Shown here piece by piece: positions 27,497 to 35,794 of a DNA stretch of 48,392 nucleotides (the stretch's first letter is position 1; every line of letters starts with the position of its first letter). The DNA comes from Deltaproteobacteria bacterium (GTDB taxonomy: Bacteria > Myxococcota_A > Polyangia > Haliangiales > SHYZ01). Made by a program: the position numbers and the translations under genes. The notes beneath the pieces were generated by a model. That model made no database searches and had not been told where the DNA came from. It worked only from the letters and a program-made list of their open reading frames with translations. Location of the stretch: contig JACQUZ010000137.1 in assembly GCA_016210055.1 (NCBI GenBank), positions 1 through 48,392 of the forward strand. Direction: 5' to 3'.

Positions 27497-28438
27497 TCAA
27501 GGGGTGGCGCGCAGGGCGAGCTGAATCTGGACCGGGGCCACCTGCCCGGGCAGCACATTGACCTCGGCACTTCCCTGGGCATGCTCGTCGTTCCCCTCGC
27601 AAACCACGTAGGCCACTCCAGCCGCGACCCGGTCGACCTTGAACCGCCCGCCTGCCCCCGTGTCTAGGTGGGACGGTTCCCTCCCGATCGCCGAGACGAA
27701 GCAGTGCATGCCAGGAATGCCGGCGCCCTCTTCGTCCACGACGCGCCCGTCGATGCTGCCGGTGCCTTGGTTCTTGAGCGCGACGTCGATGGTCGCGCCG
27801 GGCGGCAGGTCGATCTCCAAAGAGTCAGCCCCAGACGACGTGGCCGCGACGACCAGGTACTTGCCCGGCATGACTCCTTCCAAGGCAAACGACCTACCGC
27901 TCACGCTACCCAGGACCTGCGCACCTTTTTCATCGAGGGGGAGCGCCGTCACGCGTGGAGTCCCCTTGAAGCCCGCGAGGGTGCCGCGCACCATCCCAGT
28001 CGCCGCCGCCTGGATGACAAGGTCGCGGGTTCCAGCCTGGACCCCTCGCACGACGACCCGCTGGCCTCCGCCCGCATCGACGTGAAGGCGAAACTCGCCC
28101 GAGGGGAGCCCGCCGATTTCGAACACGCCCGTCGCGTCGGTCGTCACGTGCCAGGTCTTTGGGCCCACGCGGTCGGCGGTCACGTGGACATCGGGTAACG
28201 GTCGTCCCTGGACGGTTTCCACTCGCCCGGCGATGACGAGCGCACCCGGCGTGGGCTGCGGCGAAACGGCTGGCACGGGGTTCTGCGATCCGCCCAATGG
28301 TGTCTCCGTGTCCCCCAGGAATGGAACCTCTTCGGCAACATTCGGGCGGCTCGAACGCAGGGCATGATGGATAAGCAGCCCCACCACGAGAAGCGCGAGC
28401 GAAGCGCCCAACCAGCGCATGGGGAGAGTCAACACCAC
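27497..28438 (-). CDS. Membrane-anchored carboxypeptidase-regulatory-like protein
   Basis: A 313-residue protein with one N-terminal transmembrane segment (about 9-25) and three or more carboxypeptidase regulatory-like (Ig-type beta sandwich) domains (for example IAGRVETVQGRPLPDVHVTA, GSIDGRVVDEEGAGIPGMH). Such modules are structural, often in surface or periplasmic proteins of myxobacteria. The start is a GTG; an ATG at 28420 (MRWLGA) is an alternative. It precedes the amidase by 31 bp on the same strand. Confidence 0.78.
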   Translation of the reverse strand: MVLTLPMRWLGASLALLVVGLLIHHALRSSRPNVAEEVPFLGDTETPLGGSQNPVPAVSPQPTPGALVIAGRVETVQGRPLPDVHVTADRVGPKTWHVTTDATGVFEIGGLPSGEFRLHVDAGGGQRVVVRGVQAGTRDLVIQAAATGMVRGTLAGFKGTPRVTALPLDEKGAQVLGSVSGRSFALEGVMPGKYLVVAATSSGADSLEIDLPPGATIDVALKNQGTGSIDGRVVDEEGAGIPGMHCFVSAIGREPSHLDTGAGGRFKVDRVAAGVAYVVCEGNDEHAQGSAEVNVLPGQVAPVQIQLALRATP

Positions 28439-28565
28439 CCGAACCGCCTCCTAAACCCATGCCCTTGCAAAGTTCTCGCCATGCGACCAGGGGAGTGGCA
28501 AGCGCGGTTTCGCACGATTGCACGGCAGAGCAGGCAATCCGCATGGGGTAGGAAGACCCCAGTGG

Positions 28566-28606
28566 GGAGCTTTCCGAGCTTGCTGCCCGCCGATGATAAT
28601 CGGCGG
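28566..28606. repeat. Single unit of the dispersed repeat (copy 5)
   Basis: A 41-base unit beginning GGAGCTTTCCGAGCTTGC and ending with the full hairpin half CCGCCGAT-GATA-ATCGGCGG. It is in the same orientation as copies 1-2 and, like them, follows a CCAGTGG sequence. CGTCCTGCCATGGAC lies 22 bases further, as it does downstream of copies 1-2. Confidence 0.9.
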
Positions 28607-28661
28607 ACTGTAGGGGACGTAACAGATCCGTCCTGCCATGGACTAGAAAGTGGAGGCATCG

Positions 28662-28886
28662 ATGGCAACCGCATGGCTTGCACTCATGATTGTTATGGTT
28701 CCGCGCTTGGCCCATGCCTGCGTGGCCGGCGCCTGCGTGACGTCCGGCGGTGGAACTTATCTCTTCCTGGGGCTCCTCCTTGGGGTGGTTGGTTTCTTTG
28801 CCGCCGACTTGCTCATTGCGCGGGCGCGGAACCGCAAGATGGAGAATGCGCTCAAGGCGCTTCCCTTGCACCCGAACGAGAAGTGA
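28662..28886 (+). CDS. Small membrane protein, unknown
   Basis: A 74-residue protein whose ATG is preceded by GGAGG with 5-base spacing. It has a signal-like first helix (ALMIVMVPRLAHA), a short CVAGAC pair of cysteines, and a second helix (LFLGLLLGVVGFFAADLLI) followed by a basic tail (RARNRK). The 3' end overlaps the RND transporter gene tail to tail by 35 bases. No family is recognised. Confidence 0.68.
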   Translation: MATAWLALMIVMVPRLAHACVAGACVTSGGGTYLFLGLLLGVVGFFAADLLIARARNRKMENALKALPLHPNEK

Positions 28887-31800
28887 AGAACGCCCGAACG
28901 CGCCCTCGAGCCCTATCCACCACGACATAGAACGCGGGCACGACGAATAGGCTCAGCGAGGTCGATACCACCAAGCCGCCGATGACCGCTATCGCCATGG
29001 GCGCCCTCACCTCGGCGCCAGGGCCGAGCGCCAGGGCCGCCGGAAACGCAGCCATCAGCGTTGAAGCCGAGGTCATGAGAATCGGTCTTAGGCGTACCGG
29101 ACCTGCCTTCAGCATCGCCCGCAGGGCATCTAGGCCCTGCTCGCGCATCTGATTGGCGTAATCCACCAAGATGATCGAGTTCTTCTTGACGATGCCCATG
29201 AGCAACAGGAGACCGATGACGCTAAAGATGTTCAGGCTTTTCCCTGCCGCAAGGAGCGCGAGCGCAGCTCCCGCCACGGACAAGGGAAGGATTGTGAGGA
29301 CCGTCAAGGGGTGGAGAAGCGAGTTGAACTGCGACGCAAGGACCATGTAGGCCACAACGATCCCCAGAATGAGGGCAAACCCCAAGCCGCCCATGGACTC
29401 CTTGAACGAAACGCTCGCGCCGCCGAGCACGACGCGATAACCAGGCGGGACCTCTTGTGCGAGCTTTTCGACCGCGGCGAGCGCCTCGCTCTGCGAGTGA
29501 CCGGGAGCGATGTTCGCGTACACGTTGATGGCCCGCTCGCGATCCCTGCGGGTAATCGCCTGAAGGGCGGGCCGTTCGTCTTGCGTGATGAGCGACGACA
29601 GCGGGACGAGCTGCCCATTTCGACTCCGCAGGCGCAACTTCCCAAGGTCCTCGGGACGCGACCTCTGGGCTGCCAGGAGCTTGAGTCTCACGTCGACCCG
29701 ACGCCCGCCCGAGCTGTATTTCCCCGCCCGGATCCCTCCCACGAGGGCGTTGATCGTCGTGGCCACGTCCTCCACGGACACCCCCAGGTCGGCGGCGCGC
29801 GCCCGGTCCGGGATGATGGCGAGCTCCGGCATGCCGAGCTCATAGTTGCTGTCCAGGTCGACGACGAGCCCCGACTCGCGAAGTTTCCCCATGAGCCGCT
29901 CGCTTAGGGTCACGAGCTGCGCCCACTCCGGCCCTTGCACGGAAAACTCGACGGGGAACCCACGTTGGGCCGTGAAGCCCGCCTGCGAGAGGTCCTGCAC
30001 CACCGCGCGCAGGCCGGGGAAGGAGTTTAGCTCCTTGCGGAGCACTGCGGCGAGCTCTGCCTGGCCGAGCTTCCGCTCGGCGGGTGGCGAATGGGTGAGG
30101 AAGAGGATGCCGGATTTCACGCCCGAGCCCCCGAACCCCCCCACGACCGCAAACGCCCGTTGCACCTCGGGGCGTGTCCTCACGAGCGACTCGGCTTTCT
30201 GGAACAGCTTGTCGGTCTCGCCCAGGTTCGAACCCACCGCGGTCGTTAAGCGTACGAGCAAGCGGCTCTGATCCTGGGACGGCACGAACTCGGCCGGAAG
30301 GCTCTTCATGATCCGCATGGCCACGGCGAAAAGGAGCACCGCGGCCACAAGGAGGAGCACCGGCCGCCTGAGCCCTCTCTCCAAGAGAAAGCCATATCCG
30401 CGCGCCAGCCTGCCTGACGCCCGATCCATGAATCGGCCGATGCGGCTCCGCCCGTCCCGCGACGTCGTGAGGATTTGCGAGCACCTCGCCGGTGCCAGGG
30501 TTACGGCTTCAAGGTACGACAAGAGCACCGCGACGCTCAGGGTCACGCCGAACTGCAAGAAGAAGCGGCCGATGACCCCCTTCATGAACACCACGGGGAT
30601 GAAAATAGCGACGACAGCCACGGTCGCTGCCAGGGCGGCAAACGTAATCTCTTGCGTCCCCTCCCGTGCCGCACGCACGCGATCCTTCCCCTCCTCCGCG
30701 TGGCGGAAGATGTTTTCCAGGACCATGATGGCGTCATCGACGACGATGCCCACGCAGAGGGAGAGCGCGAGCAGAGTGAACGTGTTCAGCGTGAAGCCTA
30801 GGAAATAGATCGTCGCGATGGTCCCGAGGAGGGACATCGGGATAGCCAGGACCACGTTGAGCGTGGTGGACACCGAGCCCAAGAACATCCAGCACACGAG
30901 CCCCGTGAGCAGGACCGCGAGGATGAGCTCCCACTCGATCTCGCGCACGGACTCCTCGATGAACTTGGTGGTGTCGAAGTTCACCCCGATTTCCATGCCG
31001 TCGGGGAGCGATTTCTGGATCGAGGCAAGGGCACTACGAACCCCCTTCGCCACCGCCACCGCGTTGGCTCCCCGCTGCTTCTTGATGCCGAGTCCTTGCG
31101 CCGGGACACCGTTCACGCGGGAAAGACGACGCTCGTCCTCGAAGCCGTCCTCGATAAGGGCGACGTCCAAGAGGTACACGGGTGCCCCGTTCACCTTTTG
31201 GATCACGATCCTGCGCAACGCGTCCAGGTCTAGGGCTTCGCCCAGCACGCGCACGTTGACCTCGCGCCCTTCGGTCGAGAGGCGCCCGGCAGGGAGCTCC
31301 ACGTGCTCGCGCCTAAGCGCGGTGAGCACGTCGTTGACGGTGACCCCCTTTTCGTCGAGCTTGGTGGCGTCGAGCCATGCCCGCACGTTCCGCTCGAGGT
31401 AGCCGCCCATCATGACCTCTCCCACCCCGGGAACGGTCTGAAGCTTCTCCTTGACGAGGTACCTGGCGGTATCCGACAGGAGCTGGCGCGAGAAGGGGCC
31501 AGAGAGGCCAACCCACATGATCGGCTGGTCCTCGGGGTTGGTCTTGGAGATCACGGGAGGGTCGACATCCCGTGGCAAGCGCTGCTGGGCCTGCGCCACC
31601 TTGGCTTGCACATCCTGGAGCGCCAGGTCGACGTCGCGCGAGAGGTCCAGGTAGACCGTGATGCTCGCGCCCCCCTGCCGTGCCGAGGAAGTAACCGACT
31701 GCACGCCCTCGACCTGGTACACGGCCTCTTCCAGGGGTTCGACGACTTCGTGCTCTACCGCCTCGGGCGCAGCGCCTTCCCATCCCACGGAGATGTTGAT

Positions 31801-31932
31801 CGTGGGAAAGTCCACGTCGGGGAACTGGCTAATCCCGATGCGCGTCGCGGCCACCCCACCGAACACCACGGTGGCCGCCATGATCATCCAGGCGAGGACG
31901 GGCTTGCGGATGCAGGCTTCGGTGAGCTTCAC
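28852..31932 (-). CDS. RND multidrug/hydrophobe efflux transporter (AcrB/MdtB type)
   Basis: A 1026-residue inner-membrane proton antiporter. Signatures: the N-terminal KPVLAWMIMAATVVFGG, the TM4 proton-relay pair in GIVVDDAIMVLENI (adjacent Asp-Asp), and the TM10 lysine in LLMGIVKKNSIILVDYANQM. The large periplasmic loops are complete. The GTG start at 31932 overlaps the adaptor gene by 4 bases. The resistance-type HAE-1 pump would export amphiphilic compounds with the adaptor and TolC-like gene upstream. Confidence 0.93.
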   Translation of the reverse strand: MKLTEACIRKPVLAWMIMAATVVFGGVAATRIGISQFPDVDFPTINISVGWEGAAPEAVEHEVVEPLEEAVYQVEGVQSVTSSARQGGASITVYLDLSRDVDLALQDVQAKVAQAQQRLPRDVDPPVISKTNPEDQPIMWVGLSGPFSRQLLSDTARYLVKEKLQTVPGVGEVMMGGYLERNVRAWLDATKLDEKGVTVNDVLTALRREHVELPAGRLSTEGREVNVRVLGEALDLDALRRIVIQKVNGAPVYLLDVALIEDGFEDERRLSRVNGVPAQGLGIKKQRGANAVAVAKGVRSALASIQKSLPDGMEIGVNFDTTKFIEESVREIEWELILAVLLTGLVCWMFLGSVSTTLNVVLAIPMSLLGTIATIYFLGFTLNTFTLLALSLCVGIVVDDAIMVLENIFRHAEEGKDRVRAAREGTQEITFAALAATVAVVAIFIPVVFMKGVIGRFFLQFGVTLSVAVLLSYLEAVTLAPARCSQILTTSRDGRSRIGRFMDRASGRLARGYGFLLERGLRRPVLLLVAAVLLFAVAMRIMKSLPAEFVPSQDQSRLLVRLTTAVGSNLGETDKLFQKAESLVRTRPEVQRAFAVVGGFGGSGVKSGILFLTHSPPAERKLGQAELAAVLRKELNSFPGLRAVVQDLSQAGFTAQRGFPVEFSVQGPEWAQLVTLSERLMGKLRESGLVVDLDSNYELGMPELAIIPDRARAADLGVSVEDVATTINALVGGIRAGKYSSGGRRVDVRLKLLAAQRSRPEDLGKLRLRSRNGQLVPLSSLITQDERPALQAITRRDRERAINVYANIAPGHSQSEALAAVEKLAQEVPPGYRVVLGGASVSFKESMGGLGFALILGIVVAYMVLASQFNSLLHPLTVLTILPLSVAGAALALLAAGKSLNIFSVIGLLLLMGIVKKNSIILVDYANQMREQGLDALRAMLKAGPVRLRPILMTSASTLMAAFPAALALGPGAEVRAPMAIAVIGGLVVSTSLSLFVVPAFYVVVDRARGRVRAFFTSRSGAREAP

Positions 31933-33101
31933 GGCTTCCCCTTGGCTCCCTTGCCGTGCCCGTTTCCGTCGCCAGGTCCCTCGCTTCCGGTCCCAACCCG
32001 CGCGCCGTCGGAGAGCGCCTCGGCGCCACGGATCACCAGGTGCTCACCAGCGGCGATTCCCGAGCGAACCTCGACCATGCCATCGGCCGTGCGCATGCCG
32101 AGGGCGAGAACCCTTTCCCTGGCCACGCCTCCTTCCACCACGTAGGCGATGAACCCTTTTTCCGTGGGCCGAATGGCGAGCTGGGGTATCACGGTTGCCC
32201 CGTCGGAAGCCCCGACGGGAATGGTCACCTCGGCGAACGCGCCCGGCCGCAGGGGCTCTCGGTTGGCCTTATCGATCTCGGCGACGACGGCAACCATCCG
32301 CGACGCTTCCTCTGCCACCTGAGCCACGTGGGTGATCGTGGCCGAAAACCCCTTCTCTTCGCTGCGAACACGGAAGCGAACCGCCATGCCGCGCACAAGC
32401 GGCGCGGCTTCGCTCTCGGGCAGCTTGAACCTGAGGAGCAAGGGGTCGCGGCGCACCAGGGTCGCGAGCACCGTGCCCGGCTGCACGTACTGCCCGGTCT
32501 GCACCGTGCGCGTCTCGAGGGTCCCCTCCATGCGGACACGGACGCGCGCGTCTCGAAGGTTGAGCTCGGCGAGCTCCAGGGAAGCACGGGCCTGTGCCGC
32601 TTCTGCCGCGCTCACCCTCGCTTTCGTGCGAAAGGCCTCGAGTTCCTCCTCGGGAATGAGCCCCGGGCGCTCGGCAATCGCCTTCACACGCCTGGCGAGC
32701 CCGATCTCGGCGTCATCCTGGGCTGCCTTCGACTTCTCGAGCGCGGCGCGCGCTTGCCGGACCGCCACCTCGAAGCGCTGAGGCTCGATTTCCGCCAAGA
32801 GGTCTCCTGCCTTGACCGAGTCCCCCTCGGAGAAGTGCACGCGCTCGACCACGCCCGCCACGCGCGCGGTCACCTGGAGCCGCTCAAACGCGTCGACCGA
32901 ACCGACCGCCGAGAGCGTGTACTCCACGCGACGCGCTTCGACCCTCGCGGTTTCCACGGGAAACCGCATCTCGCCCTTGCCGCCCCCCCACTTGGAGCCT
33001 GGAGGCGACTCCGAGCGACCGTCCCGGCAGCCTGCGATGCAAAGGAGGACCAGAAGTGGCCCCAAGGACTCCAATGGTCCAAGTCGCCGGCGAAACATCA
33101 T
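31929..33101 (-). CDS. RND efflux membrane-fusion (adaptor) lipoprotein
   Basis: A 390-residue periplasmic adaptor. The N-terminus has a lipobox (LCIAGC at about residues 20-25). A biotinyl-lipoyl-like half (GVVERVHFSEGDSVKAGDLL), an alpha hairpin (about 105-175), the second lipoyl half (TVQTGQYVQPGTVLATL) and a beta-barrel domain follow. It bridges the inner RND pump and the outer-membrane channel. It overlaps the TolC-like gene by 4 bases and the pump gene by 4 bases. Confidence 0.92.
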   Translation of the reverse strand: MMFRRRLGPLESLGPLLVLLCIAGCRDGRSESPPGSKWGGGKGEMRFPVETARVEARRVEYTLSAVGSVDAFERLQVTARVAGVVERVHFSEGDSVKAGDLLAEIEPQRFEVAVRQARAALEKSKAAQDDAEIGLARRVKAIAERPGLIPEEELEAFRTKARVSAAEAAQARASLELAELNLRDARVRVRMEGTLETRTVQTGQYVQPGTVLATLVRRDPLLLRFKLPESEAAPLVRGMAVRFRVRSEEKGFSATITHVAQVAEEASRMVAVVAEIDKANREPLRPGAFAEVTIPVGASDGATVIPQLAIRPTEKGFIAYVVEGGVARERVLALGMRTADGMVEVRSGIAAGEHLVIRGAEALSDGARVGTGSEGPGDGNGHGKGAKGKP

Positions 33102-34384
33102 CGTGCGTCCTTTCCCAGCGGGTCTTGCCCAAGGGCTTTTCTCACGTCCAAAAGCGCCAGGGCTACGCCATAGCGGGCGCGCGCCAGATCGACTTCCGCT
33201 TCATATAGGCGAGCGGTCGCGTCGGCTACCGAGAGCGCAGGGATCAGCCCTTGGCGGTAAAGCTCGCTCACCTCCTCCGCGTTGGCGGCGGCAATCCGCG
33301 CGACTTCCGCGGCTTGGCCAGCGACTTCCTGCTGATTTCTCCACGAAGTGAATGCCACTCGGACTTCGAGACCCACTCCACGCGCCGCGGCCTGCGCTTC
33401 CCACCGCGATGCTTGGGCGAGCGCAAGCCGCTCGCGTAGGTCAAAGGCTCTGTCGCCTCCGTCCCACGTCACCCAAGTGAGCTGAAGCCCCAGGAATCCG
33501 TCCTGATTCCGCTCGCTGAACCCCTCTTCATTGGTCACGCGGTATTGCCCCGTCAAGGCGACCGTGGGCCAAAACCGCCTCCGCGGCTCCTCGGCAGCCA
33601 GGGCGAGCGCGCGGGAGCGCGCCCAAGCCGCCGCGACGTCCAGCCTTGGGGGGATCTCGGCAATCGCGGGAATCGCCCCAGGGGACGCCTCGAAGAGACC
33701 CTCGGGTGGCACGAGCACTCGGCCTTCCTCGAGGTGCAAGAGATACCACAGCCTCAGGTGCGCACGATCGACCTCGTCGCGGGCGCGTGTTCGTTCCCGC
33801 GCGGCCGCGGCGAGCTCGAGCTTCGCCCGGGTAACGTCATTGACGCTCGCGAGCCCAGCGCGGGCTCGCCCTTCGGCCGTTCCCAAGTTCTCACCGGCGA
33901 GCTCCACCCGCCTGCCCGCCGCCTTGAGGACCTGGTCGGCGGACAAGGCCAGCACGAATGCCTCCGCCGCTTCGAATGCCACCTCGAGCCGCGTTTCCGC
34001 TGCCGTAAGGTCGGCGGCCTCTTGCTCCGTCTTGGCTTGATCCGACAACGGGAAGGCGCGGCCGTCGAAGAGCGACCAGGTCAAGCCCAGCGCACCTTGG
34101 ACCGCGTTCCGGCTCTGGATGGTCACCTGTCTCGCGCCGTTGGTCCTCACGGACTCATTGAGCCTTCGCGTGTAGCTGCCGGTGAGCGTCAGATCGGGGA
34201 AGAACAAGGCCCGGGCCTTGCCTACTCGCGCCGACGCGGCCTCGGCACGTGCCTGCGCAGCCTGCGCGGCCTCGCTTCGAGCGCGGGCCAGATCGACAGC
34301 CTGCTCGAGAGTCAGCGTCTCTTCGCCATGCGCCGTCCGTGCCACGGTGAGGACTGCAAGAAAGGGAAGGATCTCTGCGCGCAA
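33098..34384 (-). CDS. TolC-family outer-membrane efflux protein
   Basis: A 428-residue protein with a signal peptide (ILPFLAVLTVARTAHG) and two TolC repeats of long amphipathic helices rich in Ala/Glu/Arg (for example LTLEQAVDLARARSEAAQAA, ending in YGVALALLDVRKALG). It forms the outer-membrane channel of the RND system. The start is a TTG at 34384 with a GGAGG about 12 bases upstream; a GTG inside the signal segment is a weaker choice. It is the first gene of the three-gene efflux operon. Confidence 0.9.
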   Translation of the reverse strand: MRAEILPFLAVLTVARTAHGEETLTLEQAVDLARARSEAAQAAQARAEAASARVGKARALFFPDLTLTGSYTRRLNESVRTNGARQVTIQSRNAVQGALGLTWSLFDGRAFPLSDQAKTEQEAADLTAAETRLEVAFEAAEAFVLALSADQVLKAAGRRVELAGENLGTAEGRARAGLASVNDVTRAKLELAAAARERTRARDEVDRAHLRLWYLLHLEEGRVLVPPEGLFEASPGAIPAIAEIPPRLDVAAAWARSRALALAAEEPRRRFWPTVALTGQYRVTNEEGFSERNQDGFLGLQLTWVTWDGGDRAFDLRERLALAQASRWEAQAAARGVGLEVRVAFTSWRNQQEVAGQAAEVARIAAANAEEVSELYRQGLIPALSVADATARLYEAEVDLARARYGVALALLDVRKALGQDPLGKDAR

Positions 34385-34491
34385 CGTGTCGACCTGCCTC
34401 CGAAAGCTGTTGCCGTCCGTGACGGCGGCCGAAGCTTAGCAAAGCAGTCTCGGGCTGCCCAGCGAATGGGGGTGACACGTGCTTACCGCAA

Positions 34492-35271
34492 CTACTTGCC
34501 TTGGAATGCCGGCTTTCGCTTTTCGATGAACGCTCTCTTGGCCTCAAAGAAATCGGCTGACCGGCCCGCGATCTCGCGGGCCAAGTGGAGCGCGGCGGCG
34601 TCTTCGGAAGGCAGCGTCGCGCGATGCCGAAGAAGAGCTTCAAAGCTACGTCGCATCCCTTGCACGGCCAGAGGCGCGAGGGACGCGATCTCCTCGGCGA
34701 GAGCGAGGGTACGGGGCAAAACGTCGCGCTCTGGGACCAGCTCTTGGAGGAACCCCCAGGACAGAGCAGCCTGCGCATCCAAGGTTCGCGCGCACAGGAA
34801 CATCTCGCGCGCCCGAGCCTCCCCGACGAGGGCCGAGAAACGAGCGAGCCCGCGCGGCGCGTACACCAGGCCGAGCCTGGCGGGAGGCATCGCCACCTTT
34901 ACCCCAGCGTGCCCCACGCGGAGATCGCACGCCGCAGCGAGCTCACAGCCGCCTCCGAACGCGACTCCATTCAACGCCGCGAGGATCGGCACCGGCGACG
35001 CAGCCATGGCGTCCATCACCGCCGAGAACAGCGCCTCGCCCTCGCGAGCCCCATCGATTTCGGACAAGGCTTCCAGGTCGAACCCCGAAGAGAAGGCCTT
35101 GTCGCCCTCCCCGGTGATCACCGCGCAGCGAGCCCCGCCGTCCTTGAGGCCGATGATGGTCGACACGAGGACGCGGCACAGGTCCGGGTCGAGCGCGTTG
35201 CGCTTTTGTGGGTTTGACAAGGTAAGAAGCGTGACCAGTCCACGCTCCTCCACGTGCAGGTGCGATCCCAT
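34492..35271 (-). CDS. Enoyl-CoA hydratase/isomerase (crotonase) family
   Basis: A 259-residue crotonase-fold protein. It has TLSNPQKRNALDPDL, the oxyanion-hole segments AFSSGFDLEAL and ALNGVAFGGGCELAAACDLRV, and RLGLVYAPRGLARFSALVG. The acid/base Glu pair of true hydratases is not evident (region reads PRGLARF), so it may be an isomerase, hydrolase or other crotonase. The ATG at 35271 (MGSHLHVEE) matches the normal start; the longer open frame upstream is not conserved-looking. It is divergent from the graspetide precursor gene. Confidence 0.88.
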   Translation of the reverse strand: MGSHLHVEERGLVTLLTLSNPQKRNALDPDLCRVLVSTIIGLKDGGARCAVITGEGDKAFSSGFDLEALSEIDGAREGEALFSAVMDAMAASPVPILAALNGVAFGGGCELAAACDLRVGHAGVKVAMPPARLGLVYAPRGLARFSALVGEARAREMFLCARTLDAQAALSWGFLQELVPERDVLPRTLALAEEIASLAPLAVQGMRRSFEALLRHRATLPSEDAAALHLAREIAGRSADFFEAKRAFIEKRKPAFQGK

Positions 35272-35513
35272 CGGGACCCCGAAGCTACCACGGCCGTGAC
35301 AACTCGGCCCACACTGGCGACCACAGTAGCCAGCGAGCGGCAGGGGAAGCCTCGAAAAACTGAGGCAAGAGGTGGAAAAGAGGCCACTTTTCGGGCGCAC
35401 CTTAACGAAACCGAATTGGTCTTTCACGTGCAACACGGCGGCGCACGCCGGGGTATTTGCCTACTGACTAATCCAGGCCACTCCCGGCAGGCCTGGGAAC
35501 AAGGAGATGCAGG
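35272..35513 (+). promoter_or_regulatory. Intergenic region upstream of the graspetide precursor, with a hairpin before the ribosome site
   Basis: This 242-bp gap between two divergent genes must hold both promoters, though no clear sigma70 match is seen. CCAGGCC (35473-35479) and GGCCTGG (35490-35496) form a perfect 7-base stem with a 10-base loop directly upstream of the AAGGAG ribosome-binding site (35501-35506), which has 7-base spacing to the ATG. It could be an operator or an mRNA-stabilising 5' stem. Confidence 0.45.
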
Positions 35514-35717
35514 ATGAGCAAGAAGCCGTTTTTCGCCCGTTTCCTCGTCGAGCAGGACCTCGAGGAGGTCGCTGGTGGCTGCCACAAGAAGCCCGTGACC
35601 AAGAAGTACCCGTCGGACAACGAGGACAACGCCGTGACCCTCAAGTACCCGTCGGACTCCGATGAGTACCAGACGCTCAAGTACCCGTCGGACACCGAGG
35701 ACTCCTCGGCGGCCTAG
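35514..35717 (+). CDS. mdnA: Microviridin-type graspetide precursor with three cores
   Basis: A 67-residue RiPP precursor. Residues 5-11 are PFFARFL, the ligase-recognition helix of microviridin leaders. Residues 21-22 are a Gly-Gly site. Three cores follow: 29-38 TKKYPSDNED, 42-52 TLKYPSDSDEY and 54-63 TLKYPSDTED. Each holds the residues that are cross-linked in microviridins: Thr (ester to Asp of PSD), Ser (ester to the first acidic residue), and Lys (amide to the second acidic residue). Known microviridins are tricyclic serine-protease inhibitors. A good AAGGAG ribosome site precedes the ATG. Followed by a strong hairpin, then two ATP-grasp ligase genes. Most cyanobacterial precursors carry one core, so three is notable. 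Confidence 0.95.
   Translation: MSKKPFFARFLVEQDLEEVAGGCHKKPVTKKYPSDNEDNAVTLKYPSDSDEYQTLKYPSDTEDSSAA
35598..35702 (+). repeat. Three tandem core repeats of the graspetide precursor
   Basis: The 15-base sequence AAGTACCCGTCGGAC (Lys-Tyr-Pro-Ser-Asp) is identical at 35604, 35643 and 35679, and the two later copies share CTC before it. Core spacing is 39 and 36 bases. Identity at silent positions argues for recent duplication of the core. Confidence 0.95.
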
Positions 35718-35726
35718 ACCAACTTC

Positions 35727-35770
35727 GAGAGGGCGCGCCCATCAACCGATGCGCGCGCCCTCTCCTTTTT
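35727..35770 (+). terminator. Strong hairpin with T5 between precursor and ligase genes
   Basis: A perfect 12-base stem, GAGAGGGCGCGC (35727-35738) and GCGCGCCCTCTC (35753-35764), followed by CTTTTT. It has the form of an intrinsic terminator but lies inside the gene cluster, 9 bases after the precursor stop and before the first ligase. A partial terminator would give many precursor transcripts per ligase transcript, a common RiPP arrangement. A second small stem (35773-35785) sits near the ligase start. Confidence 0.85.
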
Positions 35771-35794
35771 CTGTACGCTCCGTACGAGACCAAC

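Noticed and set aside
28852..34384. Link between the RND efflux operon and export of the graspetide
   Set aside because: It is on the opposite strand, separated by an enoyl-CoA hydratase gene, and RND pumps are not the known exporters of GG-leader peptides. Proximity alone is not enough.
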